From assembly GCA_009733575.1 (NCBI GenBank), contig ML769468.1, positions 1 through 64,000 of the forward strand: DNA of 64,000 bases, in the 5' to 3' direction. This DNA is from Gymnopus androsaceus JB14 (Eukaryota > Basidiomycota > Agaricomycetes > Agaricales > Omphalotaceae). The position numbers were made by a program, and so were the translations under genes. Positions 1 through 6,780 of this stretch are shown here, one piece after another. Under the pieces are notes generated by a model that saw nothing but the letters and a program-made list of their open reading frames with translations, had not been told where the DNA came from and searched no databases. Position 1 is the first letter of the stretch. Each line of letters begins with the position of its first letter.

Positions 1-230
1 AAGACGGCAATGATGATGGTGGCCGAAAGAAACTCAAGGTTGAGGACTGTTGTTGGCTCTGGAGAATGTATGCTTGTCGTTCCGCTCCATTACATTTACT
101 TTACCATACGTACCTGTATTCTCATTGTACTTATCCCACATTCAATATGTGATTGGGCTTGGAATTGTCGTTCATGCTGGTATGCATAATTTGCAAGGAA
201 GACTCATTTGGAATCATGTTTCTCTTATTT
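1..230. other. left-edge stretch, possible fragment of an upstream gene
   Basis: The first ~60 bases are open on + and charged (GGRKKLKVED). They are followed by a GTATGC that could be a splice donor, so this may be the tail of an exon of a gene to the left. No family is recognised and no stop or poly-A context settles it. Confidence 0.2.
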
Positions 231-428
231 AACTGCAATAGACTGTTTTAATGGGCCCATGTCCTGAGTCTGTGGAGATGACAAGTTTTTCAAGTATTTT
301 CAAGTTATTGCTATTTTCGAATATAATGGGTTTTTGGAAATAAAAATTTTTGAAAAAGTTTCGCATATGCGATGACATCAGCCAGGCGCTTGTTCCCTTT
401 GCTCCGTCAATCGTCGAATTCGGGATTG

Positions 429-809
429 ACAAGATGGATAACACACACTCTATTTCAAATAACCTCAGATGCAACACACCTTCGAAATGCAACACATTAG
501 GATACCAGGTGTGCTGCATCTGAGGGCACATGTTTATCTAAGATTTTGGTCTTAAGAGTCCCTGAGGCATTAATTTGCGGCCGTTAGGGCTAGCTCTGCT
601 AGCCCTAACAATGCAGATTGCCTGAGTGAAATTCTAGCTGGTTAGGGTTCGGGGTTGGGGCGCCGAAGGTGCTAGGTTAGGGGTTAGGGTTGCCCAAAGG
701 GCTTGAGGACATTTTTCCTGCGCACGTCCAACCTGAATTGGAAATCTAAAAAGCAGCACAGTGCTGCATCTCAAATAATTTGAAATACAGTGTGTGTTAT
801 CCATCTTGT
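429..809. mobile_element. 381-bp inverted-repeat (MITE-like) element
   Basis: The ends carry a perfect 21-bp inverted repeat (ACAAGATGGATAACACACACT at 429-449; its complement at 789-809). A weaker complementarity extends to about 48 bp, ending in a GATGCARCAC motif. There is no coding capacity. The interior has a G-rich TTAGGG-like patch (about 640-690) and a perfect 11-bp palindrome. No clean target duplication is visible, so the family is unknown. It lies just upstream of the transposase relic at 875. Confidence 0.6.
584..608. repeat. perfect 11-bp palindrome, 3-nt loop
   Basis: TTAGGGCTAGC, a TCT loop and GCTAGCCCTAA form a perfect stem inside the 381-bp element. It may be a cruciform or a remnant of nested element ends. 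Confidence 0.75.
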
Positions 810-874
810 ATATCCTCCGTTGAATTCCCGATGCCTAGAAACGTATCGCCATCAAACTCTGGGATAGAGACTCT

Positions 875-1630
875 TTGAAACCACTAGGAAGGGATGAAAT
901 ATTAGAGATTTGTGATATGTCCAAGAAGACTTTATATTGTGCTCGGCGCAGACATTGTCTTACTGGAAATGTAGCGAAAGCAGCAGCAATTGGTCACGGG
1001 CGGCCTAGTCTAGCAAATGAAGTAGATTCCAGCTATCTTCTGAGTCTAGCACAACATACACTGACCCAATTCCTTCATGAATATCAAAAACAACTCACAC
1101 AACACAGATATGTCCTTCTTTCACTTCCAACAATCCATTGCACTTTCAAAAGAGCTGGACTCAGTGTAAAACGAGTTCAGAAATTAGCTTCTGAGCGCAG
1201 CCCTCAGAAACACACTGATTTCATCCGTTGAATCTCTTTCTATCCTCCAAACTATCTTGTCTCTGTTGATGAAGTTTCAAAGGATAACAGGACGTATGCC
1301 AGACTCTGGGGAAGGGCTGAAAAAGGAAAGCGTGTTGAGGTGCAGGCACCCTTTGTTCGAGGTCGGAGATTGTCAATGCTGGCTGGATTGGCATTGGAGA
1401 AGGGAATCATAGCCTCTATGGTTGTTGAAGGATCATTCAATCATGATCTCTTTGTCCAGTTTCTTCGGGAAGACTTGGTATGTTTCCTCTATCATTATTT
1501 CGCTATGTAATGCTGATTTTTCTGTGAAGCTTCTAACGATGAACCCATATCCTGCACCTTGCAGTGTGATTATCATTGATAATGCTTGTATACACCATTC
1601 CCAAGAGGTTCTCGACCTTGTAGAGGATAG
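875..1630 (+). pseudogene. Tc1/mariner (DDE_3) transposase, 5' part, broken
   Basis: This is the N-terminal two thirds of a fungal Tc1/mariner-type transposase. An HTH start (MSKKTLYCARRR) is followed by a linker ending in VQKLASERSP. After an in-frame TGA at 1229-1231 comes the first catalytic block (LVSVDEVSKDNRTYARLWGR), then SMLAGLALEKGIIA and GSFNHDLFVQFLRED. An intron of about 50 nt starts at the GTATGT near 1480 and ends at GTGAAG. The second catalytic Asp follows in VIIIDNACIHHSQEVLDLVEDR. At about 1627 the frame runs into a GGGATAG minisatellite, and the third catalytic residue is missing here. The TGA fits CGA to TGA decay. The missing 3' part lies on the - strand at 5069-5272. Confidence 0.88.
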
Positions 1631-2003
1631 GGATAGTGCGGGGATAGGGGTAGAATGGGATAGGGGATAGTGTGATAGGGTGAGTGCAGGGATAGGGGTA
1701 GAACAGGATAGGGGATAGTGTGATAGGGTGAGTGCAGGGATAGGGGATAGTGTGATGGGTGAGTGCAGGGATAGGGATAGAACAGGATAGGGGATAGTGT
1801 GATAGGGTGAGTGCAGGGATAGGGGATAGTGTGGTAGGGTGAGTGCAGGGATAGGGGTAGAATGGGATAAGGGATAGTACAGGATAGAGGTAGAATGGGT
1901 TAGGGGATAGTGTGATAGGGTGAGTGCAGGGATAGGGGTAGAACAGGATAGGAGATAGTATGGTAGGGTGAGTGCGGGGATAGGGGTAGAACAGGATAGG
2001 GGA
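1627..2003. repeat. GGGATAG-type minisatellite (+ orientation)
   Basis: About 380 bp of imperfect repeats are built from blocks GTGAGTGCAGGGATAGGGG, TAGAACAGGATAGGGGATAG and TGTGATAGG. The block order changes between units, with higher-order units of about 48 bp. The array begins inside the transposase reading frame. A short piece of the same array occurs in reverse orientation at 5335-5385. The TYPYPCTHPITLSP-like open frame across it is a by-product of the repeat. Confidence 0.9.
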
Positions 2004-2108
2004 TTCCAAGGTCACCTCAATGTCACCCCAATGTACCCCCAGCAGCACCCAGTGTATTTTCAACATTTATTTACTCTAATATGGCATTGCCATATTTAGC
2101 ATAACCTT

Positions 2109-2879
2109 CATCAGCAAAACCTGTATGTTGCCAGAGCAGTCAGAGCATTGAATTGCTGCTCTGGAGTGCTCTGGAGTGCTCTGGAGTGCTCTGGCTGCTC
2201 TGGCTGCTCTGAAGTGGTATAAGCTGATGGAATTGATCGTCAGCTGTCAGAGAATGTCGGTTTAGTGACATAAACGGAAGGGGCTCGCAACCGTTCCTTT
2301 TACGCCACACAACTAACAAAACCGTCAATATAAATGCGGGAAACTGTCAGAAATGCATATAAGTAAGAGGCTTCTCTGTTGAACTTGAACTTGGACTTCT
2401 GCTTTTTATTCCTCCCAGTGTCTCGACTCAGTGCAATACTCCCACTGTAAGTTCTTAAATTTGCTCAACGAGATTGATTACCAGAAATACAGAAACGTTG
2501 AAGAGTTTTAGAGGTGGCGAATGTCATTAGGGAGGGAGAATCGTTGGGAAATTTTGGGAGACTCAGACTTAGAAGGTAGGTGATAGCGGCGCTCTTGTTG
2601 TATGTAGTAAATGACCAGGAAATAATACATAAAATTTTTATTATTATTGTTACAATGTGAAATGGTTACGATGTGAAAATTCTTGATTTCTAAATGGGGC
2701 TCTGTAGCCGAAATCTGTCAAATGATGAGTGATCTCCAGAGTGCGCCAGAGAGCTCCAGAGGAATCAATAGCCCTCCAGAGCACTCTGGAGCTACTACCC
2801 TTGCTCTGGCTGCTCCAGAAGCTCTGGGAGCTCTGAAGAGCTCTGGAGCACTCTGGAGCACATACAGGTTTTGCTGATG
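2109..2879. mobile_element. 771-bp non-autonomous DNA transposon with 20-bp TIRs
   Basis: A perfect 20-bp terminal inverted repeat is present: CATCAGCAAAACCTGTATGT at 2109-2128 and its complement at 2860-2879. Next to each TIR are subterminal arrays of short motifs, GCTCTGGAGT on the left (about 2155-2217) and CTCCAGAG/GCTCTGGAG on the right (about 2735-2860). Subterminal arrays of this kind are typical of hAT and CACTA-like elements. No transposase is encoded and no convincing target duplication is seen. A related end (CATCAGCAAAAACTG) occurs at about 6567. Confidence 0.8.
2155..2217. repeat. GCTCTGGAGT subterminal repeat
   Basis: Short tandem copies of GCTCTGGAGT/GCTCTGGCT lie just inside the left TIR of the 771-bp element. 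They are mirrored by inverted copies near its right TIR. Confidence 0.75.
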
Positions 2880-3280
2880 TTGTGTAACTATAAATATCAA
2901 ATAAATTATAATGTTGAACAGCTAAGCACTTATGACTTCCATTTTCCTGTAAGTGTGTGATCTATAAGATTCAAGTGATTAACCCTGGACCTTCCATCAA
3001 GCACTTGGTTAGTAGCTGATCAGGAATTGGAGGCAGCTACAGCTTTTCCCTGATTACTACAACCTCTTAATGTTCAGTTATACTGAAGTAGGTACTTCAA
3101 GGTTTGTGTCAATTCAAATTGCTGAAGGACTTTTCTTAAGTCAGTGAAGCTATAAGCATTTCAATCAACTAAACTGATATATTGTGATTTCAGGCTTAAA
3201 TCTGCATTGGATCCAGCATAACAAAGATCTGTAGTAGTCTTTTAGCACTAGACTTGTGTCCAAACAAAACAAAAACCAAA

Positions 3281-3570
3281 TAAGCTCCATGGTCACAGCA
3301 AGTTCAAGTTGAAGTGAAAAAGTTCAATTTCAATTTTTATATGCAGTATGAACCTCTTGGACCTCACAACACTCATGATTTACATAATCTATACATGGCA
3401 GCATCCTATGATACTCAAATAAGTTCCACATCCATGGTGAGTTCAAGTTGGCTTGAGAAAGTTTGATTCCAATTTTCATATGCAGTATGAACCTTTTGGA
3501 CCTTGCCTGGACCTCATAATAATTAATCTATACATGATTCATGCATGGTAACATACTCTGATACCCAAAC
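3281..3570. repeat. two-copy diverged tandem repeat (~145 bp unit)
   Basis: Two adjacent units, starting near 3281 and 3421, share GTTCAAGTTG, ATATGCAGTATGAACC, TTGGACCT and AATCTATACATG in the same order. They are clearly diverged copies. No gene is seen in them. Confidence 0.65.
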
Positions 3571-3594
3571 AAGCTCCATGTCTATGTTCACCAA

Positions 3595-3845
3595 ATTCAC
3601 AGTCACCCGAGAGTAACTTTCACTAAATCCAAAGTAACCTTGGTCCTTCACTGAATTCAAAGTCACCCAAAAGTAGATTCACTAAATCAAAAGTAACCTT
3701 CACTAAATTCAAAGTTACCCTGGACCCATAAGTAGATTTTACTAAATCAAAAGCAACCTTTACTAAATTCAAAGTTGCCTGAAAGTAATCTTCACTACAT
3801 CAAAGGTAACCTTTACTAAATTCAAAGTCACCCAAATGTAACTTA
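3595..3845. repeat. ACTAAATTCAAAGT minisatellite
   Basis: Imperfect tandem repeats are built on ACTAAATCAAAAGTAACCTT and ACTAAATTCAAAGTCACCC, with a period near 60 bp in about four copies. The stretch from 2880 to about 4200 otherwise shows no coding sequence. Confidence 0.65.
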
Positions 3846-4210
3846 GTTGATTCAGCACAATTTTCATTCAAATCACTATCACCCAAGAGAGACCTTTTTG
3901 AGATTTAACATCACAAGTGTAACTTTTGTGAAGTCCAGCATCACCTCAAGTGCTCATACTATGGAGAGTGCTGGGATTTGGAATTAGGTTAGGCTGGGTA
4001 AACCTGGGCATGAAGTCTCAAGCCTGGCTTTGTAGATCATTGGCTCATATTATGATAACTCATTTTAAAGCACATTAAGGATGAGTTGGAGTCTAGCATC
4101 ATAATATATCATATTAGACTCTAAACCATACCATGTAAAGTAAGGACTTGGACCCGCCAGTATGGCAATATCACTAGTTTCATTGTTGTTTTCCCTAATT
4201 GACATTCCAG

Positions 4211-4877
4211 AAGCATGAATCATTGGAAGAGGAAGACAAAATCTTGGAGTTCATCAACAAACTAATCACTCATCACACATGTAACAACAAGTCCTGCCGC
4301 TCATCCAGGTGTCTCATCAATCCCACAGGAAAACATGTCCCTCTCATGATGTACCGGATCCGTCTTTGGGCTGCAGCCATGGTAAATTTATCCCCCCCTC
4401 CTATGCAATCAATACTAATTGTGATGTTGGCAGGTAGCTCATACTAACATCACAATTAGTATTGATTGTATAGGAGGGGGGGATATGCCGCCTGGCGTTG
4501 AAGTTGAAAACAATAATGATGATGATGATATTGGCATGCTTGCTAAATGGCGCATTAGTCTTCTCCAACAAGCTCACCAGCCAAACATTACTGTAAACCT
4601 AGCTAGACTCCATGATATTATTCCCCGACCACCTCTCCATGCTATCGAGACCAACAATCCACTTCCATTGCCTGCTCGACTACCTCTCCGTGACTTTTGC
4701 ACCAAATACAACTTATCGGACGAAATTTTTTCAAAGCTGGATGCAGTAAAGATTACCGGCCCTCATACCTTGCACTTCTACAAAGAAGCTGATCTTATGG
4801 ATACAGTGATGCTGACACTGGGTGAGCTTGGAAGTGTTCTAGATGCTGCTGAACAATGGACTTGGGGCTTGGACTGA
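4211..4877 (+). CDS. unrecognised Agaricomycete-type protein, two visible exons, 5' end missing
   Basis: The exon after an acceptor (ATTCCAG ending at 4210) runs to 4381. A 52-nt intron (4382-4433, GTAAAT..GGCAG) follows, then an exon to the TGA at 4875-4877, all in frame. The product is acidic near the middle (NNNDDDDIG). It ends in a block (FCTKYNLSDEIFSKLD, GPHTLHFY, LTLGELGSVLDAAEQW) that resembles the C-terminus of repeat-associated hypothetical proteins common in mushroom genomes; I recognise the pattern but no named domain. An upstream exon must exist but I could not place it. The gene lies inside the proposed inverted segment and is probably element-borne. Its intron pairs with exon 2 as a long hairpin. 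Confidence 0.55.
4390..4484. repeat. 39-bp inverted repeat across an intron/exon boundary
   Basis: Arms 4390-4428 and 4446-4484 are complementary over 39 bp with one mismatch, around a 17-nt loop. The left arm is in the predicted intron, the loop holds the 3' splice site (CAG ending at 4433), and the right arm is coding exon sequence. Confidence 0.9.
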
Positions 4878-5068
4878 CTTCTTTTGCATTCTCATGGTTT
4901 TCTTTGCTACTTGCATGCCTTTCTGTCTTCTCACTCCTGCTATCAATCACTGTGTATTCAATTCTGTTTTTGATAGTATCACCGGTTTTGTTGTTGTATG
5001 CATAGCTCCATTTATCAAATGTTTAAACATTATAATATTTATCTGCACCATAGTATGAAACTGGTGAA

Positions 5069-5272
5069 CTATAAGTAACCACAGTGACGCCAAAAACCCC
5101 AGGTCATTTCTGGTGTGATGACACAACATGCATCATAAAGCTCATAGAAAATATTCTCAACACTGAAGAAGCCAAGACCAATATGTCGGAGGTGAGCCTT
5201 GATTGTGGAGAATGCAAGCTCAATGGGTTGGAAATCCAGTGAATATGGGGAGAGATATTCAATCCGACAGCC
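5069..5272 (-). pseudogene. Tc1/mariner (DDE_3) transposase, detached 3' part
   Basis: On - this encodes GCRIEYLSPYSLDFQPIELA, then FSTIKAHLRHIG, VENIFYELYDACCVITPE and a stop at 5069-5071. This is the Y-L-x-P-Y-S-x-D-x-x-P-I-E block carrying the third catalytic Glu, that is, exactly the part missing after VEDR of the + strand relic at 875-1630. In family members this block follows the second-Asp block closely. Here it is about 3.5 kb away, inverted, and abuts reverse-oriented minisatellite. Confidence 0.85.
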
Positions 5273-5334
5273 TAATAAGCAGCATCAACAATTGCACACA
5301 TGCACTAAAAAAGGGTAAAGGACTTGCCAAACTC

Positions 5335-5385
5335 CCGTTCTATCCCTATCCCCGCACTCACCCTATCACACTATCCCCTAACTAT
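5335..5385. repeat. GGGATAG minisatellite fragment, reverse orientation
   Basis: The sequence TTCTATCCCTATCCCCGCAC through CCTATCACACTATCCCCTAA is the reverse complement of the array at 1627-2003. It lies directly upstream, in gene sense, of the detached transposase 3' part. Confidence 0.9.
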
Positions 5386-5457
5386 GACTCAATTTAACTT
5401 GTAAACTGTACTCGGAGTCACAACACTACCTACAATGGTCACGCATATCATGATTAC

Positions 5458-6147
5458 CTATATCGCCCTGATTTTGATCACATGTCCTGCATTATTCAGC
5501 TGCTCATACAAAAATACAAGTTGCTGAATAATCTCCACAGATGAGAATGGGAATGGCATCATAATTGATGTCATCCCTGGGACGTTCAAAATGTAGTCCT
5601 TCCAGGTAACCGGCATGGAGGCGATGACAATCATCCTGAACTGGTAGTTGTTGCAGGTTCCACCGAGGTTATGGAGGGTTTTGAGCAGGTTCTTCATCCG
5701 TTTTTTGTGCTCCTCCATTGTCGTGGTGTCGGGGTTGAATTTATGTTCACGGAGGTCCGTGTCCGCGATGTGGATACGTTGCTCGTCTCGGGATTCGTAT
5801 TTCTTGGTAAGGTACTGCCACGTCTTGTGTGCAGTATCTCCTCATTCAATTCCAATGCCGATAGGATCAGTGCAGTTCAGGTAGATGATTGATGCTACCA
5901 TGCATTCACGTTGATTCCATTTGCCAGGGGAAGGGGATAGACTATCGACCGGTGATGCGGTTTGGGCCGTATAGATGTACGTAGCCGATGTTGGTTTGGG
6001 GATGGATCCATCGAGGTATCCATTCAAGCCCCTAACTTGTATGTTGAGCTTGACTTGGTCCTTGAAGGCCCATCAAGTATCCTGTCCTGATAGCTGCAAT
6101 GCTTCGGGGAATGAAGGTACATTCAGGAGTGAGTTTCCTGAAGACAT
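5458..6147 (-). pseudogene. Ty1/copia retrotransposon Gag (UBN2 type), decayed
   Basis: On - from ATG at 6147 the frame reads MSSGNSLLNVPSFPEALQLS, a TGA at 6073-6075, then VKLNIQVRGLNGYLDG, KWNQRECMVASIIYLNCTDP, a second TGA at 5842-5844, then LHNLGGTCNNYQFRMIVIAS and FLYEQLNNAG. These are the conserved Gag blocks of fungal Ty1/copia elements. Apart from the two TGA codons the frame stays open, so decay is modest. No protease, integrase or RT follows, because the sequence to the left is the rearranged transposase region, so the element is 3'-truncated. Confidence 0.85.
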
Positions 6148-6167
6148 GGAGTCCTGGATTGGGTAGT

Positions 6168-6560
6168 CGGTTCGATTTGTCTGTGAGTTATCCTTTCAAG
6201 CTCGTAGAACAGCCAGTCTCATAATCTGTAGGTAAATATAAATCTCAGTTGGATGTAATAGTAATGGTACAACTATACCTGTAGGTAAATATAAATCTAG
6301 CAACGGTGTAAGTATCTGAATAATAAGTAAGTAGTAAATCTCACCTCAGTTGGATGTAATAGTAACGGTACAACTGAGGGAGGGAAAAAGTCTGTCCGCT
6401 GGATATATAGGTTGATCGTATGACCGATGTAGGTAAGCGGAAACCACGAAGCCGGGAAAACATATCAGTAGGTGAAAAAGGAAAGACAAGCGTATAGTAT
6501 TGAGGACCGTATGGAGTACTGCTCCAACATGTTCAGCTATAGATTAGGCTCTTCTTCAGT
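6168..6560. other. leader/LTR-like remnant upstream of the copia Gag
   Basis: Non-coding. A duplicated segment (CTGTAGGTAAATATAAATCT at 6227 and 6281; CAGTTGGATGTAATAGTAA on both sides) suggests LTR or leader sequence of the copia relic. A second LTR was not identified. Confidence 0.35.
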
Positions 6561-6566
6561 ATAACT

Positions 6567-6780
6567 TTGATTATACATCAGCAAAAACTGTTTTGAGCCC
6601 AGGAGGATCTAAGGTCACCCAGTCCTCTTAGGCAACCTGAGGTATCCTAGTTGGCCCAGGAAAAAGGGTAAAACTTTGGACACCTCAGGTATCCTAGTCA
6701 TCCTAGGTGTCCTGGGAGATCCTGGGATGTCTTGGGGCATCCTGGGGCATCCTGAGGCATCCTGAGGCATCCTGGGATAG
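6567..6780. mobile_element. element end replacing the 3' end of NLR copy 1
   Basis: CATCAGCAAAAACTG near 6567 matches the first bases of the TIR of the 771-bp element (CATCAGCAAAACCTG). It is followed by subterminal short repeats (CCTGGGGCATCCTG, ATCCTAG). The TPR array of NLR copy 1 breaks into these repeats at about 6780. No matching right end was found, so this is a partial element or a recombinant. Confidence 0.45.

Noticed and set aside
640..690. TTAGGG-like patch as a true telomere
   Set aside because: Only a few degenerate units inside an inverted-repeat element; no terminal array.
1533..2066. - strand 177-codon frame rich in YPYPCTHPITLSP
   Set aside because: Translation of the GGGATAG minisatellite; it has no other support and overlaps the transposase relic.
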